The notes under the pieces: model-generated
The model's input: the letters and a program-made list of their open reading frames with translations, nothing else
Databases searched by the model: none
Told to the model about the DNA's origin: nothing
In this document: in pieces, positions 41,001-49,004 of the stretch
How positions within the stretch are numbered: the first letter of the stretch is position 1
Layout: every line of letters starts with the position of its first letter
Made by a program: the position numbers and the translations under genes
Assembly: GCA_030123585.1 (NCBI GenBank)
Contig: CP126120.1
Span: 3,101,001-3,165,000 of the forward strand
Length of the DNA: 64,000 bases
Reading direction: 5' to 3'
DNA from: Rhodanobacteraceae bacterium
GTDB lineage: Bacteria; Pseudomonadota; Gammaproteobacteria; Xanthomonadales; Rhodanobacteraceae

Positions 41001-41277
41001 AGTCGATCCGCACGTACACCGGGCAATAGCCCTCGCCGCGCAGGCGCGGCACCAGCCCGGCGCGCAGCAACGAAGTCTTGCCGAGGCCCGATTGGCCGAA
41101 CAGCACCGTCAGCAATTTGCGCTGCACGCGGCGCGCGAGTTCGGCGGTTTCCTCGTCGCGTCCGTGGAAATACGCGCGGGTTTCCTCGGAGTAGGAAAAC
41201 AATCCGAGCCAGGGATTCTCCGGATCGAGCGTGACCGAATCGTTGCGCGTGCCGGTATCGGTGTGGATGTCGTTCAT
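38071..41277 (-). CDS. Membrane-anchored STAND NTPase with repeat-rich C-terminus
   Basis: A 1068-residue protein. Residues about 20-420 form a STAND-type NTPase: it opens with PWLGLFSYSEETRAYFHGR, then Walker A GQSGLGKTS (59-67) and Walker B LLIFDQFEE (about 151-159); a winged-helix-like region follows. A basic coiled coil leads to one transmembrane helix (about 447-470). The rest, about 600 residues, is helical and TPR-like, and would be on the other side of the membrane if the helix spans it. In known cases STAND NTPases oligomerise on sensing a trigger and activate an effector. The gene starts 265 bases after the SIR2/TIR gene, same strand, with GGGGGTG before its ATG. Its stop codon lies in a TAGGAGCG repeat. 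Confidence 0.85.
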   Translation of the reverse strand: MNDIHTDTGTRNDSVTLDPENPWLGLFSYSEETRAYFHGRDEETAELARRVQRKLLTVLFGQSGLGKTSLLRAGLVPRLRGEGYCPVYVRIDYASGSPTASEQIKQAVFRATQAAGHWTRPGSAVKGEPLWEFLHHRGDLLRDAEGRTLTPLLIFDQFEEIFTLGQADDTGKLRAKQFLEDLADLVENRAPAELEARLENDDSAIEDFDFARADYRVLIALREDYLAHLEGLKGTMPSITQNRMRLARMNGAQALSAVTKPGGKLISQEVAEAIVRFVAGGSELANAEIEPSLLSLVCRELNVARQAQGRKEISADLLAGSRDTILSEFYERALSDQPAGVRRVIEDELLTESGYRESLAEERVRKALDAAGAAPDALATLVNRRLLRIEERLDMRRVELTHDVLCGVVLASREQRHAREAKEEAERQLAAQREREAATHRALRQARLVAAVCSVLLLLAIAGGLFGWFSARRARLAEAQAQASRTHAEGLVSFLIEDFYNELAPTGRLETLGALARKTVAYYDSLPPALVTPQTRLNRAMALVREGSAQIASGDQKAANKSFDEAKTAFEKLRVAGDDGEPVIYGLALISYNEGYGPAAGGGSSAQIDQAAALLRPLVNGPNPSRRVRQLYADTLNIVCLVQPPQQALATCDEALKLLEGLGALDLSDLDAAASWADTADTKSGELQGLGRDAEAQKLEQQVFAMTEKVLARRPGDLHALEDRFYATQRLAQLADSRHNAAGAMDYANQAVQAARDWVRFNPSSQEAWGRWAQALGQVARFQYERGEVSAAIATSHSALALAQDPGSPKHLTASIGYIRYALARILAERGAADAERTAQAAARDRQALVADRPPDSPQRRLAATNLPLAAAEIKLAEGALQPALAEATTARAAIEQIQTPATDTSVTRWKNQNLEASFNVAARAAVQLGRYAQAETLARRWLAIVPDSVLTQIDPKPLESRATTILAEAIAMQGRKDEAQKTLQPALAYYAAESEAGAQGTTFRHDYAYALYVDSLTAHADAAGTKRRKDDLDQAAQLIAGASQEAQQLSPFRRLSGLIAAARAVHL

Positions 41278-41335
41278 GGCACCCCCGGAAAACCTTCGAT
41301 CTGCGTCATTCGCGCGCACGCCCAAATCCTCACTT

Positions 41336-41489
41336 CGTCATTCCGGACGCCGCGCAGCGGCGATCCGGAATCGGTTTGGCGACTGCCGCGATGCTGGCCG
41401 ATTGCCATGGCGCCGCGCCTGCGTCCTGCGTTCCGATGCCGATTCCGGGTTCCGTCGCCGATGGAGCCGCCGACGGCCCCGGAATGACG
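41336..41489. repeat. GTCATTCCGG-family repeat, copy 3
   Basis: CGTCATTCCGG (41336-41346) and CCGGAATGACG (41479-41489) are exact inverse ends, with internal CCGGAATC and GATTCCGG units. It sits in the 265-base spacer between the SIR2/TIR gene and the STAND gene, so it is transcribed if they form one operon. Confidence 0.75.
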
Positions 41490-41542
41490 AGATGGTTGGT
41501 TGCGCGCCAGCTCGAGGCCGGAACAGCATGGACCACGGCAGC

Positions 41543-42934
41543 TCATGGCGTCCTCCCGCCGGACAGTTCCTGCAGCCGTTGCAGGAATTCCGGCGTGGGT
41601 TCGCCGCCGGGCAGCCGGACCATGTGCACGGCCTTGAACGGGTCGGGCACCAGCGCGTCGGCCTCGGGCGTGTCGTCGATGCACACCGGCAGGATGAACA
41701 CCGCGCCGCCGGCCATGTTGCGCATGCGATCGACGGCGTAGCTCCACTCGCGGCGGAAGTACGCTTCGTGGCGGCGCTGGGTGGTGGCGGAAATCACCGG
41801 CACGAAGAAACTGCAACGCGCGATGTTGGCGCGGATCTTGCGGTCGTAGTCGTCGCCGCCTTCGAGTCGATCGAGGTCGAACCATGTGGTGATTCCCGCC
41901 GCATCCATGCCCGCCTTCAGGCGTTGCACTGCGGGCAGGTCTTCGCGCGCGTAGCTGATGAACACCGCGTTCTCGGGCATCTCGCGCGCCGGCGGCAGGA
42001 AGCGTTGCGGCGCGGCGCCCGTCTCGGTGGATGCCGTGGCTGCGGGTTGGCGCGCGCTCCAGCGCCGGTGCAATTCGGCCACGAACGCCGTCGCCCCGGC
42101 GTACACGCGCGTGTGCACGCTGACCTGCTGCAGGAACGCCACCAGTCGCTGGTCGTTCGAGGTGTGGTCGTCGGCCAGCACTTCGGTGACGTCGCGGGGA
42201 TCGGACAGCCGCTTGCGCTTGGCCATGCGCAGGAACAGCCGCGCCAGCCAGTTGGTGAAGTCGCTGCCGATCACCAGCAGGTGATTGTGTTCGAGTTCGT
42301 GGAAGAGTTTTTCCGGCGTCAGGTGCTCGGACTGCAGCGCGCAGATGAACTCCAGCATGTCCTCGTCGGAGAGTACGTACGTCGGCGATGCGGACAATCG
42401 TCCGAACAGGTGATACACCACGCTGCGCTGCAGGTCGGCGCGCTCGCTCGGCAGGTCGGCGACGCGGCTGGGCGTGTAGGCGATGACCTCGGTGGACGGC
42501 TGGCCGCCGTAACGTTCCCGGTTGACCGCGGTTTCCAGCAGCGGATCGAACGTGGTGGTGACGAACAGGTCGAAGTCGGTGATCTGCGCGAGCTGCCGCA
42601 GGACCGGCGGCGGCTCGAATTGCACTTCACGCATGATCGAGCGCAGCCGCGTGTAGGCTTCCTCGCGACGTCCGCGCTGGCCCAGCCACGCGCACATCAC
42701 GTCGTTGAGCGTGAGCGGTTGCGGCAGTTCGGCGGCGTCCACCGACAGGCGCGCGGCCAGTTTCTCCGCGAGCCATTCGTACAGCGGGCGCAGGCCGGTG
42801 TCGGTCTGCACGCGCAGCAGGTCGGGGCCGATGATCGGAATGACCCGGCGTTCCTCGATGTAATTGAGGAGGTCGTCCCAGGCGTCCTCGTCGAAACCTT
42901 GCAGCCGTTCGGCGGCGACCGAAACCGTGCTCAT
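41543..42934 (-). CDS. SIR2-like/TIR domain protein, probable partner of the STAND NTPase
   Basis: A 463-residue cytoplasmic protein. The N-terminal two thirds (about 20-300) resemble the SIR2_2-type NAD-binding domain: IPIIGPDLL where a Gly-Ala-Gly loop is usual, VTTTFDPLLE (125-134), VVYHLFGRL with the family His, and a final LLVIGSDFTNWLARLFLR segment. The Asn of the usual TTNYD motif is replaced by Thr (residue 128), so this half may be catalytically weak. A TIR domain follows (about 318-463): ENAVFISYARED, TTWFDLDRLEGGDD, and RREW with the likely catalytic Glu396, which fits an NADase or NAD-sensing effector. GAGGGGG precedes the ATG. Upstream is the uvrB region on the other strand. Confidence 0.82.
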   Translation of the reverse strand: MSTVSVAAERLQGFDEDAWDDLLNYIEERRVIPIIGPDLLRVQTDTGLRPLYEWLAEKLAARLSVDAAELPQPLTLNDVMCAWLGQRGRREEAYTRLRSIMREVQFEPPPVLRQLAQITDFDLFVTTTFDPLLETAVNRERYGGQPSTEVIAYTPSRVADLPSERADLQRSVVYHLFGRLSASPTYVLSDEDMLEFICALQSEHLTPEKLFHELEHNHLLVIGSDFTNWLARLFLRMAKRKRLSDPRDVTEVLADDHTSNDQRLVAFLQQVSVHTRVYAGATAFVAELHRRWSARQPAATASTETGAAPQRFLPPAREMPENAVFISYAREDLPAVQRLKAGMDAAGITTWFDLDRLEGGDDYDRKIRANIARCSFFVPVISATTQRRHEAYFRREWSYAVDRMRNMAGGAVFILPVCIDDTPEADALVPDPFKAVHMVRLPGGEPTPEFLQRLQELSGGRTP

Positions 42935-43003
42935 TCCGAAACCCCCTCGGGAGGATCGGCGGAGCTTACTCCGGGCGGTGCGGCTGCGCACCTGCTCTGA
43001 GTT

Positions 43004-43150
43004 CTCCTCCCCCTTTAGGGGGCGAGACGGCGTGCTCGCGAGATGAAGCCCTCCCCTTCAAGGGGAGGGTTTGGGTGGGGATGGGTTTGGGGTGCGCGCG
43101 ATTTGCATATACCCCACCCCCCTCCCGGCCTCCCCCTTGAAGGGGGAGGA
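43004..43150. repeat. CTCCCC-type dispersed palindromes upstream of uvrB
   Basis: CCTCCCCCTTTAGGGGG, CCCTCCCCTTCAAGGGGAGGG and CCTCCCCCTTGAAGGGGGAGG are three related hairpins in a row, related to 25737-25875. The 324-base gap between the SIR2/TIR gene and uvrB holds these plus the uvrB promoter region, and no gene. Confidence 0.65.
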
Positions 43151-43217
43151 GAAGAACGCGCGGCTTGCATCTTGCGCGACGTGTCGTTGCAGCGATTGCG
43201 CATTCCGGTTGATGAAT

Positions 43218-43252
43218 GCTGACAAGGGTTGTCAGCAGGGCAAACGTATAAT
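43218..43252 (+). promoter_or_regulatory. uvrB promoter region with perfect inverted repeat
   Basis: GCTGACAA-GGG-TTGTCAGC at 43218-43236 is a perfect 8-3-8 palindrome and TATAAT at 43247-43252 is a perfect -10 box. The -10 ends six bases before the uvrB ATG and no ribosome-binding site lies between, so the message may be leaderless. No -35 is found at 16-18 bases. The palindrome sits where an operator or activator site would be. Confidence 0.55.
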
Positions 43253-43258
43253 GTGCGG

Positions 43259-45331
43259 ATGCACGCAGACCGCGCCACGCAACACGACGACCAGCGCTTC
43301 GAACTCGTTGCACCGTACCGGCCGGCGGGCGACCAGCCGCAGGCGATCGCGAAACTGATCGAGGGGTTCGATGCGGGCCTGGCCGCGCAGACGCTGCTGG
43401 GCGTCACCGGCTCGGGCAAGACCTTCACGATCGCCAACGTGGTGCAGGCAGTGCAGCGGCCGACGCTGGTGCTGGCGCCCAACAAGACGCTGGCCGCGCA
43501 GTTGTACGGCGAGTTCAAGCAATTCTTTCCGCACAACGCGGTCGAGTACTTCGTCAGCTACTACGACTACTACCAGCCGGAAGCCTACGTGCCGTCGTCG
43601 GACACGTACATCGAGAAAGACGCCTCGATCAACGACCACATCGAGCAGATGCGCCTGGCCGCGACCAAGGCGCTGTTGTCGCGCCGAGATGCGTTGATCG
43701 TCGGCACCGTGTCCGCGATCTATGGTTTGGGCGATCCCGAGGATTACTTGAGTCTGCGGCTGATCCTTTCGACCGGCGATCGCGTGGACCAGCGCGCGCT
43801 GCTGCGCCAGTTGACCGAACTGCAATACACGCGCAACGAGATGGAACTGCGCCGCGGCACCTATCGCGTGCGCGGCGAGAGCCTCGACATTTTCCCGGCC
43901 GAGAACGAAACCGAGGCGCTGCGCATCGAGATGTTCGACGGCGAGGTCGAGAAGATCTCGATGTTCGACCCGCTGACCGGCGACACCCTGCGCAAGCTGC
44001 CGCGCTGCGTGGTGTATCCGGCCACGCATTACGCGTCCACGCGCGAAAGCGTGCTGAACGCGATCGACACCATCAAGGAAGAATTGCGCGAGCGTCTCGA
44101 AGTGCTGCGCGGCGCGGGCAAGCTGCTGGAAGCGCAGCGGCTGGAACAGCGCACGCTGTACGACATGGAGATGATGCACGAGGTCGGTTACTGCCAGGGC
44201 ATCGAGAACTACTCGCGTCACTTGACGCGGCGCGAACCGGGCCAGCCGCCGCCGACGCTGTTCGATTACCTGCCGTCGGATGCGCTGCTGGTGGTGGACG
44301 AATCGCACGTCACGATTCCGCAGCTGGGCGCGATGTACAAGGGCGACCGCTCGCGCAAGGAAACGCTGGTCGAATTCGGGTTCCGCCTGCCGAGTGCGCT
44401 CGACAACCGGCCGCTGAAGTTCGAGGAGTGGGAGCAGCGCGAACCGCGCACCATTTTCGTGTCGGCCACGCCGCGCGACTATGAAATCCGGAAGTCCGGC
44501 GGCAGCGTGGTGGAACTGGTGGTGCGCCCGACCGGTCTGGTCGATCCCGAAGTCGAAGTGCGGCCGGTGCGTTCGCAGGTGGACGACGTGCTGGGCGAGA
44601 TCCGCGAGCGCGTGAAGCTGGGCGACCGCGTGCTGATCACCACGCTGACCAAGCGCATGGCCGAGAACCTCACCGAGTTCCTGGCCGAGCAGGACGTGCG
44701 CGTGCGGTATCTCCATTCCGACATCGAGACCGTCGAGCGCGTGGAGATCATCCGCGACCTGCGGCTCGGCAAGTTCGACGTGCTGGTCGGCATCAATTTG
44801 TTGCGCGAGGGGCTGGACATGCCCGAGGTGTCGCTGGTCGCGATCCTCGACGCCGACAAGGAAGGTTATCTGCGATCGACCGGTTCGCTGATCCAGACCA
44901 TCGGCCGCGCCGCGCGCAACGTGCGCGGCAAGGCCATCCTGTACGCCGACACGGTCACGCATTCGATGCAGGCCGCGCTCGACGAAACCGACCGCCGCCG
45001 CGCCAAACAGGTCGAGTACAACATCGCGCACGGCATCACGCCGACCACCATCGTCCGCAACATCGCCGACGTGATGGAAGGTGCGCGCGAGGAGCCTTCG
45101 GCGCGCGGGCGTGGACGGGCGCGCGGCAAAGGCCAGGTCGCTGCGCAGTCGTCGCGCAAAGTCGCCGAGGAAGCCGCCGATTACAGCGCGCTCGACGCCC
45201 ACGCCGCCGGTGCGCTGATCAGGAAACTCGAAGCCGAGATGTACCGGCACGCGCAGGATCTGGAGTTCGAGGAAGCCGCGCGCCTGCGCGACGAAATCCA
45301 TCGCGTGCGCGAGCAGGCCCTGCTTTCGTAG
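43259..45331 (+). CDS. uvrB: UvrABC excinuclease subunit B
   Basis: A 690-residue helicase-fold protein that verifies DNA damage. Walker [10 protein letters not shown] is at about 42-50. The beta-hairpin that inserts between strands is in [25 protein letters not shown] sequence at about 96-116. Helicase motifs [13 protein letters not shown] and a C-terminal UVR coiled-coil (about 655-690) are present. The ATG at 43259 gives the normal family start and is adjacent to the -10 box. The TAG stop (45329-45331) forms the start of a TAGGAGCG repeat. Confidence 0.97.
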   Translation: MHADRATQHDDQRFELVAPYRPAGDQPQAIAKLIEGFDAGLAAQTLLGVTGSGKTFTIANVVQAVQRPTLVLAPNKTLAAQLYGEFKQFFPHNAVEYFVSYYDYYQPEAYVPSSDTYIEKDASINDHIEQMRLAATKALLSRRDALIVGTVSAIYGLGDPEDYLSLRLILSTGDRVDQRALLRQLTELQYTRNEMELRRGTYRVRGESLDIFPAENETEALRIEMFDGEVEKISMFDPLTGDTLRKLPRCVVYPATHYASTRESVLNAIDTIKEELRERLEVLRGAGKLLEAQRLEQRTLYDMEMMHEVGYCQGIENYSRHLTRREPGQPPPTLFDYLPSDALLVVDESHVTIPQLGAMYKGDRSRKETLVEFGFRLPSALDNRPLKFEEWEQREPRTIFVSATPRDYEIRKSGGSVVELVVRPTGLVDPEVEVRPVRSQVDDVLGEIRERVKLGDRVLITTLTKRMAENLTEFLAEQDVRVRYLHSDIETVERVEIIRDLRLGKFDVLVGINLLREGLDMPEVSLVAILDADKEGYLRSTGSLIQTIGRAARNVRGKAILYADTVTHSMQAALDETDRRRAKQVEYNIAHGITPTTIVRNIADVMEGAREEPSARGRGRARGKGQVAAQSSRKVAEEAADYSALDAHAAGALIRKLEAEMYRHAQDLEFEEAARLRDEIHRVREQALLS

Positions 45332-45417
45332 GAGCGCGCCTGCGCGCGATCAGGGGCTCTCGGCCATGGATGGCTGCTGCATGTCTCTGCACCAGGCTCG
45401 CGCCCGTCGTTCTACGT
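45329..45417. repeat. TAGGAGCG-family palindrome, copy 3
   Basis: Starts TAGGAGCGCGCCTGCGCGC, with the TAG being the uvrB stop, and ends near GTTCTACGTG (a degenerate inverse). It fills most of the 113-base gap between uvrB and glk, which converge. Confidence 0.7.
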
Positions 45418-45444
45418 GGGCACGCCCGCGCGACGCAGCGATCG

Positions 45445-46425
45445 TCAGTCCGCCGCGGCCGCGCGCGCTGCCACCGCCGCGCCCAGCAGGCCGGGATTGG
45501 GGTGGGTGATCACCTGCACGGTCATCCGCTGCATGTAATCCGCGTGGCGGCCCTTGGCGGTGAAGGTCTGCATGAAATCGCTCTGGCGGAAGAAGTCGAG
45601 GAAGTGCAGCACCACGCCGCCCGCGATCAGCACGGTGTTGGCGCCGTGCAGCAGCGCGGCGTCGCCGGCCACCGCGCCGTAGATCCGGCAGAACCTTCGC
45701 AGCGCGTGCAGGGCGTCGGCTTCCCCCGCCAGCGCCGCGTTCACCACGTCCTTGGAGTGCCGCGAGCCGGGCACCGCGGCGGGCGAGGGCACGGGTTTGA
45801 CGCCGCGCAGGCAGGCGTCGATGTTCGACAGGCCGTGGCCGCTCAACAGGCGCTCGTTGGACACGCGCCCGTGGCGCACGTGCAGCCATGCGGCGATCGC
45901 ACGTTCCTCGTCGTCGGTGGGCGCGAAACTCGCGTGGCCGCCTTCGGTGGGCACCACGTGCCAACCCTGTGCGAACGAACCCGTCAGCAGCGCGACGCCA
46001 AGGCCGGTGCCTGCACCGATCAGCGTCACCGGGCCTTTGGGCGGCGTCGCCGCCGCGCCGTGGATCGTCAGGCGCACGCTTTCCGCGAGATGGGGCGCCG
46101 CCCATGCGATCGCGGCGAAATCGTTGATGAGCTGCAGCTCGTTCAGATCGAGCGCCGTCTGCAGCGCGCCGCGGTTGAACGACCAGTCGCGGTTGGTGAA
46201 CGCGACGGCGTCGCCCTCGATCGGCGAAGCGACCGCCAGCGCGCCGCGTACCGGCTTGGCCTGCGTCGATTCCAGGTAATGCCGCGCGGCGTCGCCCAGG
46301 CTGTGGAAGCCCGCGTCGGTGAAGGTTTGCTCCTGCAGGATGTGCGGTCGATCGGACGCGAGGTCGGTGAGCGCGAAGCGCGCATTGGTGCCGCCGATGT
46401 CGCCGATCAGTGCCAGCTTCTGCAT
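45445..46425 (-). CDS. glk: Glucokinase
   Basis: A 326-residue ATP-dependent glucokinase of the E. coli Glk type (not ROK). DIGGTNARFAL is at the N-terminus, GAGTGLGVALL and EGGHASFAP form the glucose site, and GRVSNERLLSGHGLSN follows. It converts glucose released by the alpha-glucosidases of the neighbouring operon to glucose-6-phosphate. Last gene of a four-gene minus-strand operon (GH13, MFS, LacI, Glk), six bases after the LacI stop. Confidence 0.95.
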   Translation of the reverse strand: MQKLALIGDIGGTNARFALTDLASDRPHILQEQTFTDAGFHSLGDAARHYLESTQAKPVRGALAVASPIEGDAVAFTNRDWSFNRGALQTALDLNELQLINDFAAIAWAAPHLAESVRLTIHGAAATPPKGPVTLIGAGTGLGVALLTGSFAQGWHVVPTEGGHASFAPTDDEERAIAAWLHVRHGRVSNERLLSGHGLSNIDACLRGVKPVPSPAAVPGSRHSKDVVNAALAGEADALHALRRFCRIYGAVAGDAALLHGANTVLIAGGVVLHFLDFFRQSDFMQTFTAKGRHADYMQRMTVQVITHPNPGLLGAAVAARAAAAD

Positions 46426-46431
46426 GTTCCT

Positions 46432-47583
46432 TCAGTCCTCTCCGGGTGGTTCGGCGCGAGTGGCGTCTTTCCGCAGGCTGGAGCGCCGTACCATCAACTT
46501 CATCGGCAGCATCCTGCTTTCCGCCGGCTCGTTGTGGATCAACCGCAGCAGGCTGTCAACCAGCATTTCGCCGGCGCGCCGGGTGTCCTGCTGCACGGTG
46601 GTCAGCGGCGGATTGACGAAGCTGGCCATCGGAATGTCGTCGTAGCCCGCCACGGCCACCTCGGCGGGCACGCTGATGCCCCGCGCGGACAGCGCGCCGA
46701 TCGCGCCGATCGCGATCAGGTCGCTGGCGGCGAAGATGGCGTCGAACGGCACGCCGCGCGCCATCAGGGCTTCGAGCGCCTGGCGCCCCGAATCCTGGGA
46801 GCTCTCGGCGTCCACCTGCAACGCATCGTCCGGCACGATGCCGCGCGAGCGCAGCGCCTGCAGGTGGCCGCGGTAGCGTTCCTGGAACTCGGGAAAATGC
46901 CGCGAGGCGTCGCCGAGGAAGGCGATGTGGCGGCAACCCTGGTCGAGCAGGTGTTCGGTGACCGAGCGGCCGCCGCTGAAGTTGTCGCAGCCGATGGTGA
47001 CGCAGGGCTGGTCGGGCATCACCGCGCCCCAACTGACGATCCGGGTGCCGCGGGCGCGCAGTTTTTCCAGCCGGCTGGTGTGGGTGAGGTAGTCGCCGTA
47101 GCCCAGCAGGATGATGCCGTCCGCCTTCTTGCTCTCGGCAAAATCGGCGTGCCAGTCGCGCGCGAGTTCCTGGAACGAGATCAGCAGGTCGTAGCCGTGC
47201 CGCGCGCAGGCGCGCGTGATCGAACCCAGCATCGACAGGAAGAACGGATTGATGTGCGAATCGTCGGGCGTGGGGTCGTCGAAGAACAGCAGCGCGAGCG
47301 TGCCGGCGAGTTTGCTGCGGAGGTTGGACGCGTTCTTGTCCACCGTGTAGTTGAGGGTGGTCGCCGCCGCTTCGACGCGCCGGCGGGTCTCCTCGCTCAC
47401 CGAAGGGTCGCCGCGCAGCGCGCGCGACACCGTCGCCTGGGAAACCCCGGCCAGTTCGGCGATGTCGAACGACGTGATGCGCTTCTTGCTGTGCACGCGG
47501 ATCGTGCCCCGATGGTCGCGACTGGGCGATTGCGAGGTGACGATCCTAGCCAAATTTGCGCGAAGCTGCCGAGCGGACGCCAT
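46432..47583 (-). CDS. LacI-family transcriptional regulator
   Basis: A 383-residue LacI/GalR regulator, or 354 if the GTG at 47496 is the start. The helix-turn-helix is ITSFDIAELAGVSQATVSRALRG, followed by the hinge helix in VEAAATTLNYTVDKNASNLRSKLAG, and a periplasmic-binding-type sensor domain. The ATG at 47583 overlaps the MFS stop as TGATG, which suggests coupling. Within the operon it lies between the sugar porter and glucokinase genes. It very likely senses a sugar and controls both flanking operons through the CG-centred palindromes at 50774 and 50966; ligand unknown. Confidence 0.9.
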   Translation of the reverse strand: MASARQLRANLARIVTSQSPSRDHRGTIRVHSKKRITSFDIAELAGVSQATVSRALRGDPSVSEETRRRVEAAATTLNYTVDKNASNLRSKLAGTLALLFFDDPTPDDSHINPFFLSMLGSITRACARHGYDLLISFQELARDWHADFAESKKADGIILLGYGDYLTHTSRLEKLRARGTRIVSWGAVMPDQPCVTIGCDNFSGGRSVTEHLLDQGCRHIAFLGDASRHFPEFQERYRGHLQALRSRGIVPDDALQVDAESSQDSGRQALEALMARGVPFDAIFAASDLIAIGAIGALSARGISVPAEVAVAGYDDIPMASFVNPPLTTVQQDTRRAGEMLVDSLLRLIHNEPAESRMLPMKLMVRRSSLRKDATRAEPPGED

Positions 47584-49004
47584 CAGCCGGGCATGTCCTC
47601 CAGTTCCACGCCGCGGGTTTCGCGCACGAAACGCCACACGAACACCAGCGAGATCGCGGCGAACGCGGCATAAACGCCGTAGGAGAACGGCAGGCTGAAC
47701 TGGGCCATCGCCGGGAAGCTGCTGGTGATCGCGAAGTTGGCCAGCCACTGCGCGGCGGCGGCCACCGCCAGCGCCATCGCGCGGATCCGGTTGGGGAACA
47801 TCTCGCCCAGCAGCACCCACACCACCGGGCCCCAGCTCACGCCGAAGAAGATCACGTAGGCGTTGGCCGCGACCAGCGCGATCGGTCCCCACGGTGCGGG
47901 CAGGTTGATGTCGGCGCCCGTGCCGGTGGCTTGTGCGAAGCACCACGCCATCAGCCCCAACGTGATGGCCATGCCGGCGGAGCCGATGATCAGCAGCGGC
48001 TTGCGCCCGATCCGGTCCACCAGCGCGATCGCCACCAGCGTCACCACCACGTTCACGATCGAGGTGATCACGGTCAGTTCGAACGAATTGGACTCGCTGA
48101 AGCCGACCGAGTGCCACAGCGTGGTGGAGTAATAGAAGATCACGTTGATGCCGACGAACTGCTGGAAGATCGACAGCACGATCCCGATCCAGACGATCGG
48201 CAACAGTCCGGCGCTGCCGCCCAGGAGGTCGCGCCACGCCGGCTTGTGCTCGCGTTCGAGGCTGAGTTCGATCTCGCCCAGCTTCTTGCGCAATGCGGCG
48301 TCGGAGCCCAGCGCGAGTACCCGCTTGAGCACCGCCAGGGCCTCGTTGTTGCGTCCGCGAGCCACCAGATGCCGTGGCGATTCGGGCACGCTGAACGCGA
48401 GGCCGCCGTAGATCAGCGCGGGGATCACGCCCACGATGAACATCCAGCGCCACGCGCCGAGGCCGAACCACAAGGCACCGTTCGCGCCGCCCGCCGAGTT
48501 GGCCAGCGCGGCGTCGCTCAGCAGCGCCGCGAAGATCCCGAGCACGATCGCCAGTTGCTGCATCGAGCCCAGCCGTCCGCGGATCCAGGCCGGCGAAATT
48601 TCGGCGATGTACGCGGGCGCCACCACCGAGGCCACGCCGACGCCGATGCCGGCCACCACGCGCCAGGCCATCAGCCATGCGACCGAGCCGGCCAGTCCGG
48701 CGCCGAGCGCGCCGGCGGCGAGCAGCGCCGCGGCGACCTGCATCGTGCGCACGCGCCCGAAGCGATCCGCCAGGCTGCCCGCGTACCACGCGCCCAGCGC
48801 CGAACCGAGCAGCGCGATGGACACCGCGAAGCCGGTCAAGCCTGCGCTCAAGCCGAAGGCCTGGCGCAATGAATCCACCGCGCCGTTGATGACCGCGGTG
48901 TCGAAGCCGAACAGGAAACCGCCCAGCGCCGCGGCGGCGGCAATCAGGATCACGCGCAGGCTGGCGCGGCGCGAGCCGTCTTCGGAGGCAGCGGGTGCGT
49001 TCAT
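47583..49004 (-). CDS. Sugar-porter MFS transporter
   Basis: A 473-residue, 12-helix major facilitator of the sugar-porter family. Signature motifs are LADRFGRVR after helix 2, PESPRHLV near the middle, RIGRKP in the second half and QQFVGINVIFYYST with the substrate-site Gln/Asn. It would import a mono- or disaccharide with protons across the inner membrane. It overlaps the GH13 stop by four bases upstream and the LacI start downstream. Together with the downstream glucokinase and upstream cytoplasmic glucosidase, maltose-like or glucose transport is plausible. Confidence 0.93.
   Translation of the reverse strand: MNAPAASEDGSRRASLRVILIAAAAALGGFLFGFDTAVINGAVDSLRQAFGLSAGLTGFAVSIALLGSALGAWYAGSLADRFGRVRTMQVAAALLAAGALGAGLAGSVAWLMAWRVVAGIGVGVASVVAPAYIAEISPAWIRGRLGSMQQLAIVLGIFAALLSDAALANSAGGANGALWFGLGAWRWMFIVGVIPALIYGGLAFSVPESPRHLVARGRNNEALAVLKRVLALGSDAALRKKLGEIELSLEREHKPAWRDLLGGSAGLLPIVWIGIVLSIFQQFVGINVIFYYSTTLWHSVGFSESNSFELTVITSIVNVVVTLVAIALVDRIGRKPLLIIGSAGMAITLGLMAWCFAQATGTGADINLPAPWGPIALVAANAYVIFFGVSWGPVVWVLLGEMFPNRIRAMALAVAAAAQWLANFAITSSFPAMAQFSLPFSYGVYAAFAAISLVFVWRFVRETRGVELEDMPG

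Noticed and set aside
43218..43236. Standard LexA box at uvrB
   Set aside because: The sequence does not fit the E. coli CTG-N10-CAG box or the Xanthomonas LexA motifs I recall, so only a generic palindrome is claimed.
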